A stretch of 64,000 bases of DNA from Methanofollis formosanus (GCF_019633745.1 NZ_CP037968.1:2238789-2302788); one strand, 5' to 3'; numbered from the stretch's first letter, positions 43,675 through 52,330 are shown. Numbers and translations: made by a program. Notes: generated from the letters alone by a model not told the origin.

Positions 43675-44469
43675 AGCCGTCTCTTTTTTTGTTCTTTTTG
43701 GTTTTCTCCGGAGCCTGCGCGCCCGAAATCCGCTCCCAATCCGGGTTCCTCTTCCGTGGTTTTCAGGGACGTACCGGGGTCCATGGACGGGTGATATTAC
43801 TGGAGATCATATGGAGCTTCTGCGGGCGTTGTGAGGCCTGGTTTCTTTTCTGGATTGGAGAAAATACGGCCTCTCCGGGCAGATCCGAAATGGGGCTTGA
43901 TCTGGCCCCGGATTGGGGGTTTTGTTCCTGAAACGGGGGACGATATGGGCGTATCCGGGGGCGGGTCCGCTGTGGTGAGATCCGATCGTTCGCCTTCCTT
44001 CGCCGTCGTCTCGCGCCGGGGGTTGTACCCCCGGACTCGAAGTCCTCCGGCCTTCTCGAACTCGCTCACGCTCGTTCCCCCGACGGACAGAGATAGGCGG
44101 GGGCGGCAATGAGGCGGGAGTCTCATATAGTCTCCTGTTCTGAAGGGTGAGCACGGATCCAAACACCTAGGAGACCCACGATCATTTTCATCCCGTATGC
44201 TTGAGCCCCAGGCTCATGCCCGATTCAACAGAGCCGCTTGAGGCGTGTTCTCAACTCGTCCCTGATTGCCATGAAAATAATCCCGAATATTGTCTCTATA
44301 GATTTGCATGACGATTTGAACTCACGAAATCTCATTGAGTCCAATACACAGAGATAGAAACACCTTCAGAGTGATCGGCCCTCTGCCTTCCCGGCCCTAT
44401 CTTCATCCCAGGGGTCCGGGCGGCAATCGCCCCCGGCGCAAGGATGTGGGAAGGTGTGATGATCAGATG
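43675..44469. repeat. Convergent spacer with a diverged long-form repeat
   Basis: Around 43971-44108 there is GCCGTCGTCTCGCGCC, GGGGG-TTGTA-CCCCC, an extra insert (GAACTCGCTCACGCTCGTTC), then AGATAGGCGGGGGCGGCAATG. A tail with ATTTTCATCC and GTATGCTTGAG follows at 44178-44210. The left end is not clear. The flank of the next copy (CTATCTTCATCCCAGGGGTCC) is at 44398-44418. No gene is seen. Confidence 0.65.
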
Positions 44470-44670
44470 TGCCGCCCCTATCGCAGAATCTTTCCTGATA
44501 TCTTGCGCCTGGGGGAAACTCCCCCGGACCCCCCACGAACGAAGATAGGTGGGGGCGGCGATGGAATGGGGTCTCCACCAGTTCTTCTGTCTTGAAAATA
44601 AGCGATCAAACGACGATAAATTTTCATCCCGTATGTTTGGGGTGTGCGTTCGCTTCATGAACAATTCTAC
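44470..44670 (+). repeat. Palindromic repeat family, long form with tail
   Basis: Core 44470-44560 begins TGCCGCCCCTATCGCAGAAT and ends GATAGGTGGGGGCGGCG. The left outer arm CCTATCTTC...AGGGGTCCGGG (44397-44421) pairs with CCGGACCCCC...GAAGATAGG at 44524-44549. Tail: TTCTTCTGTCTTGAAAA, TAAATTTTCATCC, GTATGTTTG. Convergent spacer before the LeuA-type gene's 3' end. Confidence 0.8.
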
Positions 44671-44806
44671 AAACTCGTTCAGGCATATCGTTGGCCCGTC
44701 CCGGACACCTTCGAGCGGCCCCCCACACAAAGATCGATCCAGAGGCCCTCTCCCGCACTCTCTATCCCAAAAAAGCGATGAGGGAAGGGTCTCCCTCCCC
44801 TCGTCT

Positions 44807-46327
44807 TCACTCCTCTTTCTCGGCCCGTCTGACCAGGTTGACGGCATTGATCATGGCGTCGACCGAGGCGGTGACGATGTCGTCTGAGGAGGCCGAGGCG
44901 TCGAAGATATGGCCGGCCCGGTCCTCCACCGCGATGGTGACGTGGCCGATGGCGTCGGTCCCGCCGGTGATCGCCTCGATGGAGAACTCCTTCAAATGCA
45001 CCGGCTCGGGCAGGCACCCGAGGATCGCCCGCATCGCGGCGTCGATCGGACCGTTGCCGGTGCTGCACGCCACCTTCTCGGCCCCGTCGACGACCATCCG
45101 GATCGAGGCCGTCGGGAGGGTGTGGTTGCCGGTGAGCACCGAGATGTCGGAGAGCTGGACCGACGGGGTCACCGCGCCCATCCCGACCACCTCCTCGGCG
45201 ATCGCATAGAGGTCGGCGTCGGTGACCCGGCGGCCGCGCCCTGAGAAGGCCTTGACCTTCTCCAGAACCTGGTCGAGCTGGGCCTCGGTCGGCGTGAGGT
45301 GGACGTCGGCGAGCATCTGGGCGACGGCGTGCCGGCCGGCATGTTTGCCGAACTTGATCCGGCGCCGGTGTCCGACCATCTCCGGGGTCATCACCCCGGG
45401 CTCGAAGGTCTCCGGGTGCTCGAGCACCCCGTGGGCATGGATCCCGCTCTCGTGGGCGAAGGCGTTCTCGCCGACGACCGGCTGCAGGGGCGGGACCGCG
45501 AGGCCGGCGTGGCGCGAGACGAGGCGCGAGGTCTCGACGAGACGTGCGGTCTCGACCCCGGTCCCGATCCCGTACACCGCCTCCAGCGCCATCACCGTCT
45601 GGGCGAGGTCGGCGTTCCCGGCCCGTTCGCCCATCCCGTTCACGGTCACCTGGACCTGGGAGGCCCCGGCCTCCACTGCCGCGAGGGTGTTGGCGACGGC
45701 GAGGCCGAAGTCGTTGTGGCAGTGGACGTCGACCGGGGCCTTCACCTCTTTCACGACCTTCGCGATCAGCTCCTTCGTCGCCGACGGTGTCATCACCCCG
45801 ACGGTGTCGGGGATGTTCACCGCCGTCGCCCCGGCCGCCACCGCGGTCTGGCAGACCTTCACCAGGTCATCCCAGTCGGTCCTGGTGGCGTCCATCGGCG
45901 AGAAGAGGACCTGGCCCACGTGCTCGCGGGCATACCCGACGACCTCCGCGGTGGCCGCGAGCACCTCGTCCATGCTCATCCGCACGGTGTGCTCACGCTG
46001 GACCTCCGAGGTCGGGATGAAGACGTGGACCATATCGACCCCGCACTCGAGGCAGGCGTCGACGTCGTCTCTGCGCATCCGGGCAAGTCCGCAGATCGTC
46101 GCACCGGTCTTTGCGGCGACGACGGCCCTGACGGCCTCGCGTTCCTCTGCCGAGGATGCCGGGAACCCGGCCTCGAGGATCTTCACGCCGATGCCGGCGA
46201 GCTGCTCGGCGATCTCGACCTTCTGATCGGTGGTGAAGGACACGCCCGGCGTTTGTTCGCCGTCTCTCAGCGTGGTGTCGAAAAGAGCGATTGATTTACG
46301 CGCGTTTCCAGGGGCAAAGAAAACGAT
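44807..46327 (-). CDS. 2-isopropylmalate/citramalate synthase family enzyme (LeuA/CimA type), start codon unclear
   Basis: About 506 aa counted from 46327. The HMGL-like TIM barrel shows DTTLRDGEQTPGV, HCHNDFGLAVAN (metal-binding HxH region) and GERAGNADLAQTV, and a C-terminal allosteric LeuA dimer domain is present, so LeuA or CimA is likelier than the shorter AksA. The conserved N-terminus lies upstream of the first in-frame GTG (46243), but no ATG/GTG/TTG exists in frame there. An ATG at 46340 is one base out of frame; a run of five G (C on the plus strand, 46329-46333) lies between. A native frameshift, a non-standard ATC start (46327) or a sequencing slip could explain this. Confidence 0.85.
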   Translation of the reverse strand: MVFFAPGNARKSIALFDTTLRDGEQTPGVSFTTDQKVEIAEQLAGIGVKILEAGFPASSAEEREAVRAVVAAKTGATICGLARMRRDDVDACLECGVDMVHVFIPTSEVQREHTVRMSMDEVLAATAEVVGYAREHVGQVLFSPMDATRTDWDDLVKVCQTAVAAGATAVNIPDTVGVMTPSATKELIAKVVKEVKAPVDVHCHNDFGLAVANTLAAVEAGASQVQVTVNGMGERAGNADLAQTVMALEAVYGIGTGVETARLVETSRLVSRHAGLAVPPLQPVVGENAFAHESGIHAHGVLEHPETFEPGVMTPEMVGHRRRIKFGKHAGRHAVAQMLADVHLTPTEAQLDQVLEKVKAFSGRGRRVTDADLYAIAEEVVGMGAVTPSVQLSDISVLTGNHTLPTASIRMVVDGAEKVACSTGNGPIDAAMRAILGCLPEPVHLKEFSIEAITGGTDAIGHVTIAVEDRAGHIFDASASSDDIVTASVDAMINAVNLVRRAEKEE

Positions 46328-46430
46328 ACCCCCTTGTCATCTGTGTGTCTGCGTTGTTGCGAGACATAGACAGAAAGGGACGTGTCGGTATATATAGGTG
46401 CGCCCCCCGGCATCGGACGCCTCCGATACC

Positions 46431-46438
46431 TTTAATAA
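46431..46438 (+). promoter_or_regulatory. TATA box of tRNA-Tyr
   Basis: TTTAATAA lies about 32-39 bp before the tRNA start at 46470. Confidence 0.45.
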
Positions 46439-46469
46439 CAAGACCAACCCACCTATGTAGCACAACAAA

Positions 46470-46574
46470 CCCGCCTTAACTCAGACTGGTAGAGTGCGCG
46501 GCTGTAGTTTGGTTCACCAGCACGGTGACCGCGCGGCTACCGCGATGTCCCCGGTTCGAATCCGGGAGGCGGGA
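46470..46574 (+). tRNA. tRNA-Tyr (GTA) with 31-nt intron
   Basis: Acceptor CCCGCCT pairs with AGGCGGG (discriminator A). The anticodon stem CGCGG/CCGCG encloses CTGTAG|A, so the anticodon is GUA (46504-46506). The intron (46508-46538) sits at the canonical 37/38 place and can form the bulge-helix-bulge cut by the archaeal splicing endonuclease. CCA is not encoded. Confidence 0.93.
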
Positions 46575-46585
46575 TCTTGCTGTAT

Positions 46586-46658
46586 GCCCAGGTAGTGTAG
46601 CGGCCTATCATGGTGCCCTGTCACGGCACCGACACGGATTCGAATTCCGTCCTGGGCG
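46586..46658 (+). tRNA. tRNA-Asp (GTC)
   Basis: Acceptor GCCCAGG pairs with CCTGGGC (discriminator G). The anticodon stem GTGCC/GGCAC encloses CTGTCAC, giving GUC. The T arm is CGGATTCGAATTCCG. It follows tRNA-Tyr by 11 bp, so the two are probably one transcript. Confidence 0.95.
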
Positions 46659-46693
46659 TTTACCCTTTTTGTGATCTTTCTGGCGTACGGGAA

Positions 46694-46703
46694 CCTATAT
46701 TAA
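46694..46703 (+). promoter_or_regulatory. TATA box of the 53-aa protein gene
   Basis: CTATATTAAG lies about 52-61 bp before the ATG at 46755, allowing a leader of about 30 nt with a good SD (AGGAGATGAT). Confidence 0.45.
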
Positions 46704-46754
46704 GAGCGTGCGAGACAGTACTGCCTGACCGCACCGAGCAAGGAGATGATAGAG

Positions 46755-46916
46755 ATGGCCCAGAAAATTGAACTCGGTCTGTACCTGGAGGGTGAGGACG
46801 CCCGCCGCTTCGAGGAGTACATGGCAGACCCCGATAAGTACAACACCCCTGAGGGGAGAGAAATCGTCCGCTGGGTGCGTGCCCACGGGGATGAGCTTGT
46901 CGACTCCATCCGCTGA
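46755..46916 (+). CDS. Small hypothetical protein
   Basis: 53 aa (MAQKIELGLYLEGEDARRF...HGDELVDSIR), preceded by the SD AGGAGATGAT and a TATA box. It starts with a short beta-like stretch, then a helix (GEDARRFEEYMADPDKY) and a second helix (EGREIVRWVRAHG). No family recognised. It ends 37 bp before a GNAT gene on the same strand; a functional link is possible but unproven. Confidence 0.65.
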   Translation: MAQKIELGLYLEGEDARRFEEYMADPDKYNTPEGREIVRWVRAHGDELVDSIR

Positions 46917-46953
46917 ACGTCCTTCTCCAGTTTATTTTTGAACGTGATTCAAG

Positions 46954-47463
46954 GTGCCCTCTAAGATTCCTCTCTCTGCCCTCTCCTTTGTACATCTTAC
47001 CTCAGATCACGATGTCTCGTCATTCCAATGTGCTCACCATGATCTGACCGAATATCTTGTCGAAGATGCACTGAGGAACCAGAACGCACAGGTCGCCGCC
47101 ACCTACCTTGTCCTCTACGAGGGCGAGTGTGCGGGATATTTTACCCTCCTCAACGATAGCATCATCAAAAAAGATCTCGATCCCGGGGTTGGCGAAGAGG
47201 ATTATCCCTATTCGCACTACCCCGCGATCAAGATCGCCCGCCTCGCCACATGCCTGGACTATGAACATCGGGGTATAGGAACGGCGATGATCATCGCCGT
47301 CGCCTCTATCGCAAGAAAGGTGTCAAGATATTCGGGGTGCAAAGTCATCACCGTCGACTCAAAACCAGAGGCCGAGGAATTCTACGCCAAGAAAGGGTTT
47401 CATAGGGCCCTCAAGACCAAAAAGAAAACCTCAATCCCGATGTATTTCTACAACTACTTCTGA
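46954..47463 (+). CDS. GNAT family N-acetyltransferase
   Basis: 169 aa from GTG 46954; no better start is seen. Acetyl-CoA site: YEHRGIGTAMIIAVASIARK (R/Q-x-x-G-x-G/A pattern), preceded by AIKIARLATCLD, and a typical late GNAT block VDSKPEAEEFYAKKGFHRAL. It resembles the TacT/GNAT group, some members of which are toxins acetylating aminoacyl-tRNA, but others acetylate proteins or small molecules. Confidence 0.85.
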   Translation: MPSKIPLSALSFVHLTSDHDVSSFQCAHHDLTEYLVEDALRNQNAQVAATYLVLYEGECAGYFTLLNDSIIKKDLDPGVGEEDYPYSHYPAIKIARLATCLDYEHRGIGTAMIIAVASIARKVSRYSGCKVITVDSKPEAEEFYAKKGFHRALKTKKKTSIPMYFYNYF

Positions 47464-47603
47464 TGCCCCCTCCCTCTTCTCTTTTTTGTCTTTGTCTGAA
47501 GAGATATTGACGGTCGAGAGGGAACCAGAGATCCGTCTCACCCACAAACGCTGCCTGCGATCCCCCGACGCCTTCTTCACCCCCGAGCAACGATAGGTGT
47601 TGC

Positions 47604-48182
47604 ATGGAGCATGATGAACAGACCGACGACCTCGCCGAGGAGGCCCTCCGCCTCGCCCTCGGCGGGGCCGAGGAAGCCAGGATCCGGAGGATGGCCTCCA
47701 TCTTTCTGGGACAGAGCGGCGGTTCCACCTCCTCGGTAGAGGCGCTTGCCGCGGCGCTCCGCGACCCCGACAAGACGGTGCGGGCCGAGGCGGTGCGTTC
47801 GCTCGTCGCCTGCGGGCCGACGGGGTTCCCGGTGCTTCTCGCCGCCCTCCGCGATCCCGACTGGCGGGTGCGGTACCGTGCCGCCGAGGGGCTCGGGCTG
47901 CTCGGCGAGCGGCGGGCCGTCGCCCCGCTGCTCAGGGCGCTCACCGACGAGAGGGAGCATGTGCGGTACATGGCCGCGAAGGCCCTGGGCCTGATCGCCG
48001 ACCCGGCGGCGAGGGCGGCGCTCCTCCCGCTCCTCCGCGACCCCAACCCCCCGGCGCGGAAGGCGGCGGCGACGGCCCTGGGTGCGATCGGCGGGGCCGA
48101 GGATGCCCTGGAGGCGGCCCTGGCCGACGAGCCCTCGGGAGCGGTCCGCCGGGCGGTGCGGGACGCCCTCGGCCGGTCGTGA
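47604..48182 (+). CDS. HEAT-repeat protein
   Basis: 192 aa of five to six HEAT/PBS-lyase repeats, each with a D-P/D-E-x-x-x-V-R turn, for example LAAALRDPDKTVRAEAVRSL, LLAALRDPDWRVRYRAAEGL and LLRALTDEREHVRYMAAKAL. It is probably a protein-binding scaffold. Its stop is one base from the next start, so it is very likely coupled to the SLATT-like gene. Confidence 0.9.
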   Translation: MEHDEQTDDLAEEALRLALGGAEEARIRRMASIFLGQSGGSTSSVEALAAALRDPDKTVRAEAVRSLVACGPTGFPVLLAALRDPDWRVRYRAAEGLGLLGERRAVAPLLRALTDEREHVRYMAAKALGLIADPAARAALLPLLRDPNPPARKAAATALGAIGGAEDALEAALADEPSGAVRRAVRDALGRS

Positions 48183-48183
48183 G

Positions 48184-49524
48184 ATGGACCGGTTCGCCGT
48201 CCCCCTCGTCGTGACGATCGGGGTCGCGGGTGCCGGCGACCTGACGCCGGCCCTGGCCCTCCTCGACGGCATCCTGGCCCATACCCCCCACACCTATCTC
48301 GCCCTCTCGACCGCACCCGGCCCGGTGGCCGGCACCGACGCCCACCGGCAGGTCGCCTCCCTCGACGACCTGGTCCGCGAGTGCGACCTGCTCGTCGTCG
48401 CCGGTGCTGCGGACGGCGCCCTCGCCGCCGCGAGGGCCGCGGGACGGACCGCCCTGCTCGTCTTGCCTGCGGGCCGGGTCCGCGTCGAGGTGCACGGTGA
48501 CCGGACCCTCGAGAGCCTGGGTGCCTACGACGCCTTCAATGCTGAACAGGTCCGTCAGAAAGAGATCGATGCAAAGGTCGCCGCATGGTCGGCCGACGTC
48601 AGGGCCGCCCTGCGGAAGGCCGGGCTCGCTCCCGCCCTCTTCGAGCCCCTGAACCGCTCGCTTCTTCCATCCTATATCCGCACCCGGCTCCTCGCCGACC
48701 GGTACCGCCGCTGCCACCTCTGGGCCGGGACCGCCGTCTATGTCCTGGCCGCCGCGGCGATCGCCACCGTCGCCCTCCAGGTCCTTTTTGTACCTGAGCA
48801 CCCGGAGGTGATCTGGCTGGAGGTGGCCGAGATCGCCGCCGCCCTCTTCCTGCTCATCGCCGCCCGCAGCCTGGAGTGGCACCGCAAGTGGCTCGACTAC
48901 CGGATCCTTGCCGAACGGCTGCGCTCAGCGCTCTTTCTCTGTTTTGTCTGTATCAGATGCGAGTTCCCTGGCGACCATCCGGGCCTCACCCTCTCCCATC
49001 CCCCCGACGATTGGATGACCCGGGCCTTCGAAGAACTGCTCGAGACGCGCCCTCTGGAGTACTGCTCGCTCTCCATGCCCCTCGGCCCGCTCAAGGAGTT
49101 CCTGCTCGCGGCCTGGATCGACCGGCAGATCGCCTGGTATGCCGGTACCGCACGGACGAACCGGGCCTGGTTCGAGAGGCTTCTGTATGCCGGCGAGGTC
49201 GTCTTCATCGCCACCCTCATCGCCGCCGCCGCCCATGCCTCGGGCGCGGGGCATGAGTACGCCCCGGTCCTTGCGGCGGCGACGCTGATCCTCCCGGCGG
49301 TCGCGGCGGCCCTCGGGGCGGTGCGGACCCAGCGCGAGTACCGGCAGACCGCGGAGCGGGCCTCCCGGATGCTCAACCGTCTCTCCTCCATCGCCCTCGA
49401 GATCAGACGGGCCGAGGACATGCCCACCCTCTGCGCTCTCCTCGGCCAGGCCGACGAGGCGATGCTGCGCGAGCAGCAGGAGTGGCGGGTGGTCTTCCGG
49501 TTCAGGGAGCTCGAGAGCCTCTGA
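48184..49524 (+). CDS. SLOG/SLATT-like membrane effector protein
   Basis: 446 aa. Residues 5-100 form a Rossmann-like domain (VVTIGVAGAGDLTPAL, ECDLLVVAGAAD, RTALLVLPAG), similar to SLOG nucleotide-sensing domains. Two transmembrane helices (about 185-235) are followed by EWHRKWLDYRILAERLRSAL, the signature of SLATT/DUF4231 proteins. Two more helices lie at about 345-393. SLOG-SLATT proteins are predicted membrane-damaging effectors of nucleotide-activated immune systems. Here it stands with a HEAT-repeat gene and no cyclic-nucleotide synthase in sight. Overlaps the convergent gene by 23 bp. Confidence 0.7.
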   Translation: MDRFAVPLVVTIGVAGAGDLTPALALLDGILAHTPHTYLALSTAPGPVAGTDAHRQVASLDDLVRECDLLVVAGAADGALAAARAAGRTALLVLPAGRVRVEVHGDRTLESLGAYDAFNAEQVRQKEIDAKVAAWSADVRAALRKAGLAPALFEPLNRSLLPSYIRTRLLADRYRRCHLWAGTAVYVLAAAAIATVALQVLFVPEHPEVIWLEVAEIAAALFLLIAARSLEWHRKWLDYRILAERLRSALFLCFVCIRCEFPGDHPGLTLSHPPDDWMTRAFEELLETRPLEYCSLSMPLGPLKEFLLAAWIDRQIAWYAGTARTNRAWFERLLYAGEVVFIATLIAAAAHASGAGHEYAPVLAAATLILPAVAAALGAVRTQREYRQTAERASRMLNRLSSIALEIRRAEDMPTLCALLGQADEAMLREQQEWRVVFRFRELESL

Positions 49525-51160
49525 ACGCCCCGAGCAGCCGTTCGAGTTCCTCGACCTCGTCCCAGGTGCACTCCCCGCCGGCATAACGGATGCGTTCGTA
49601 GATCTTCACGAACGCCCCCGCACTCTCGGCGCCCGGCGTCTCTTTGAGGGCCTGCACGAGCTCGCGCGGGGTGTGCGCCCGCGCGTTCTTCACGCCGTAC
49701 TCGATCCCGGCGGCGTCGGCGAGGTCGTTCCAGAGCCTGAACGCCGCTTCTGCCGGGGTCTGGGGTTCGATTGGGATCTGCACGTCTCTGATCGCTGTCT
49801 CCTCTGCTGTCATGATGGGTTCTCCTTGGCTGTGTGCAATCTCTCGGTCCTGTGCGGCCTCCGGTTGCCGTCTCGACCACCGGAGGAAGACGGCGCCGGC
49901 GAGCAGACCGACGACCACGCCGCCGGCGATGGGGATGAGGTTTGCGGGCGAGAAGGGGGCGAAACCGATCTGGACCCTGATCTCCTCGCTCGACGATGGG
50001 TCGAGCGGGTACCCTTCAGCGGTGAACTCGGCCCTGATCCGGTGCTCGCCTGCTTCGAGCGGCACTGCGGCCTCGTAGGTCCCGTTCTCGCCGGTGACCG
50101 GCCGGGCGGCGACGGCGTCGTCGACGATGATCCGCACCCCGGCGCCCCGAACTCCGCGTTCGTTCGCCGTGAGGTTCCCGGTGCAGGTGGCGACCTCGTC
50201 CTCGACAGTGACGCCAAGGCTGAGGTTGGAGGGCGAGGTGAGCACCGTGAAGGGGACGAGGTCCGAGACCGCCCGGCCCGCCTGGACGTACACCAGGTGC
50301 GGCCCTGCCCGCACCTTCTCGATCCGGCACGAGACGGCGTATTTCCCGTCGGCGCCGGTGGCGGTGGTTGCAAAGAGCCTGCTGTCCAGATAACTCTCGA
50401 CCGCCACATCTACCTCGCCGCTCCCGAGCCTCCCGTGCCATCGCACCACGTCGCCGTACACCGCCTCGGCCGGGGCGAGGGCGATCCCGATCTGCGGCGG
50501 TGGGATGCCCGGCCCGGGCGCCGGCGCCTTGCCGCCGGTCTCCTTCTCCACGATCTCGCCGTAGTCCTCGACGCTCTGTTTCAGGTCGGCGGTGTCTGCC
50601 TCGTAATGATCCCCGATCGTGGTGAGGGCCGGGCTGTTTCCGGCATAGGTCTTGTAAGAACTCTGGAGTTCTTCCCTGAGTGCCTCCTCCTCGTAGACGA
50701 CCGAGTAATATTTCGAGGGATCGTCGCTGTCCCGGTAGGTGATCTCGAGTTGCTTGAGGTGGTCGAGGCGGGCGGTGCCGTTCACCAGGCTCGTCAGGGC
50801 GTCCCGGTTCTCCTGGCTTTTCTTCCTGAACTCGTCGAGGTCGGTCTCGGAAAGGTCGAGGGAGAGGACCAGGTTGTCCATGGAGCGGGTCATCTCGGCA
50901 TACTCCTCCAGTTCTTCCTGCGCGCTCTCCCAGTCCTTCACCTTCACCGAGAGGACCACCGTCCCCCCCTGCCCGAGGAGGTCCTGGAGGAGGGGCATCA
51001 CCGCCTCCGCCTTCTTCGAGTCCATCTTCTCTGCCACCGAGAGGTCGACCTCGCCGATCGAACTGGTGTTCTCCGCAGTGTACAGCATCGGCTCCTGCGC
51101 ATGGAAGACGATGAGGGCCAGGCAGGCCAGGACCAGCACACCGAGGATGATGCGTTTCAT
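49502..51160 (-). CDS. Membrane-anchored extracellular protein with DUF4129-like C-terminal domain
   Basis: 552 aa. An N-terminal signal/anchor (IILGVLVLACLALIVFHA) precedes an external part with coiled-coil helices (about 50-220) and two Ig-like domains (about 225-400, SNLSLGVTVEDEVATC, ENGTYEAAVPLEAGEHRIRA). A transmembrane helix follows (LIPIAGGVVVGLLAGAVFL), then a cytoplasmic DUF4129-type domain (TPRELVQALKE...YERIRYAGGECTWDEVEEL). In related archaea such proteins lie with transglutaminase-like and MoxR genes; only the small 51157 gene is seen here. Confidence 0.75.
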   Translation of the reverse strand: MKRIILGVLVLACLALIVFHAQEPMLYTAENTSSIGEVDLSVAEKMDSKKAEAVMPLLQDLLGQGGTVVLSVKVKDWESAQEELEEYAEMTRSMDNLVLSLDLSETDLDEFRKKSQENRDALTSLVNGTARLDHLKQLEITYRDSDDPSKYYSVVYEEEALREELQSSYKTYAGNSPALTTIGDHYEADTADLKQSVEDYGEIVEKETGGKAPAPGPGIPPPQIGIALAPAEAVYGDVVRWHGRLGSGEVDVAVESYLDSRLFATTATGADGKYAVSCRIEKVRAGPHLVYVQAGRAVSDLVPFTVLTSPSNLSLGVTVEDEVATCTGNLTANERGVRGAGVRIIVDDAVAARPVTGENGTYEAAVPLEAGEHRIRAEFTAEGYPLDPSSSEEIRVQIGFAPFSPANLIPIAGGVVVGLLAGAVFLRWSRRQPEAAQDREIAHSQGEPIMTAEETAIRDVQIPIEPQTPAEAAFRLWNDLADAAGIEYGVKNARAHTPRELVQALKETPGAESAGAFVKIYERIRYAGGECTWDEVEELERLLGAFRGSRAP

Positions 51161-51429
51161 GAACCGATGATCTCCATGACCTTCATCACCACGATATATC
51201 CAAAGACCGCCACGCCCATGGCGATGAGCACCTTGATCCGGCGCATGGAACGAGGCTGGACGAAGGGAGAATCGACGAGCACCACCAGGACCAGCAGCCC
51301 GATCAGCCCGAGCACGAAGTAGACCTCAAGGTCGAGCGCCCGGTTGAGGAGCATGAAGAAGGCGACGATCCCAAACCAGAGGGCAAAGATGCAGGCGGCG
51401 AGGTACCTGGCATTGCTCATTGCGTTCAT
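51157..51429 (-). CDS. Small membrane protein
   Basis: 90 aa with three hydrophobic segments (YLAACIFALWFGIVAFFML, VYFVLGLIGLLVLVVLV, VLIAMGVAVFGYIVVMKV) and a basic loop (QPRSMRRIK). No family recognised. It overlaps the following large membrane protein gene by 4 bp, so the two are probably one operon and may interact. Confidence 0.75.
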   Translation of the reverse strand: MNAMSNARYLAACIFALWFGIVAFFMLLNRALDLEVYFVLGLIGLLVLVVLVDSPFVQPRSMRRIKVLIAMGVAVFGYIVVMKVMEIIGS

Positions 51430-51868
51430 AGGTTCTCATTACCCCGGATTAATGTTGCGAAATCGCCCTCCCTATTCTAAAAAGCATGGTACATATGCCT
51501 TTCTTCTTTACGGAATATTTTTTATGGTGGGTCTGTACTTAATGCCGCTCCGGGCTGTCTCCCCCCTCCCGTCTCTTGCTATCATTTCTCAGTATTATAT
51601 ATTGGCTTTGCAGCGCTCTTCCCCTCTCACGACAGGGGTCTCGGTCCGATCCTCTCTCCCCCCGCGGACGCGGTCGAAGTTCGCCGGTTCCATCCCCCTG
51701 TATCCGGCGTCTGGTCCTCTCTGCAGGGGGGCCTTCCGTGAAGATGGGCGGGGGACGGCATCCTGTCTTTCAGGATCTTTTCTTCAGCCTTCCCGGGCCT
51801 ATCTTCATCCCGGGGATCCAGTGGCGGCGCCCCCGGCGCCGTGTTGCGGGAAGGTACGCTGATCAGAA
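51430..51868. other. Upstream spacer before the long-form repeat
   Basis: A short AT-rich part (51470-51610), presumably with the promoter of the 51157-51160 operon, is followed by a GC-rich part. The latter includes GGGGGACGGCATCC (51751-51764), CCTATCTTCATCCCGGGGATCC (51799-51820) and a CGCCCCCGGCGCCG hairpin, which are the left part of the repeat unit whose core starts at 51869. No gene is seen. Confidence 0.5.
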
Positions 51869-52080
51869 TGGCCGCCCCCATCGCAGAACTTTCACCGTCA
51901 TCTCGCGCCGGGGGGGTTGCACCCCCCGGACCCCCCCCCACGATGAAGATAGGTGGGGGCGGCGATGGAACACGATCCTCACCGATTCTCCTGTCTTGAA
52001 AAAGAGTGATCGAGCAACGAAAAATTTTCATCTGGTATGCTTGAGGCGTGCTCTCGTCTCATGTCGGATTGTACACGATT
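51869..52080 (+). repeat. Palindromic repeat family, long form with tail
   Basis: Core 51869-51964: TGGCCGCCCCC, ATCTCGCGCC, a GGGGGGGTTGCACCCCCC hairpin, GATGAAGATAGGTG and GGGGCGGCG. Tail: TTCTCCTGTCTTGAAAAAGA, GAAAAATTTTCATC, GTATGCTTGAGG and TCATGTCGGATTGTACA, matching 28511-28625. It lies directly beside the TnpB element. Confidence 0.8.
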
Positions 52081-52138
52081 CCACCAGGTAGACGGATAGA
52101 GTATATTCATGTGGTCACACAGACCATACCACAGACCT

Positions 52139-52330
52139 GTGAACTACCTCGCGCCTGTTGGGCGTGGCTTCCTGCTTCATCCTCCCTCTACTGAGGCAAG
52201 TCCACAGGCTCAACGGTTGCGTCCCGCACCTGATACCCCTACAAGATTCTGCTCTTGCAGGGCGAACTTCTTGATATTGATCGCCGCGTTGATGTCGCGG
52301 TCGTGATGAGTACCACACTCAGGACAGACC
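52139..52330 (-). ncRNA. Putative omega RNA (reRNA) and right end of the TnpB element
   Basis: Downstream of the TnpB stop the reverse strand reads GAAGCCACGCCCAACAGG and CGCGAGGTAGTTCAC, a stem followed by the TTCAC-type end seen at archaeal TnpB right ends. In known systems the omega RNA overlaps the 3' end of tnpB and its guide starts just past the element edge, here after 52139. Placement is by analogy. Confidence 0.4.
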
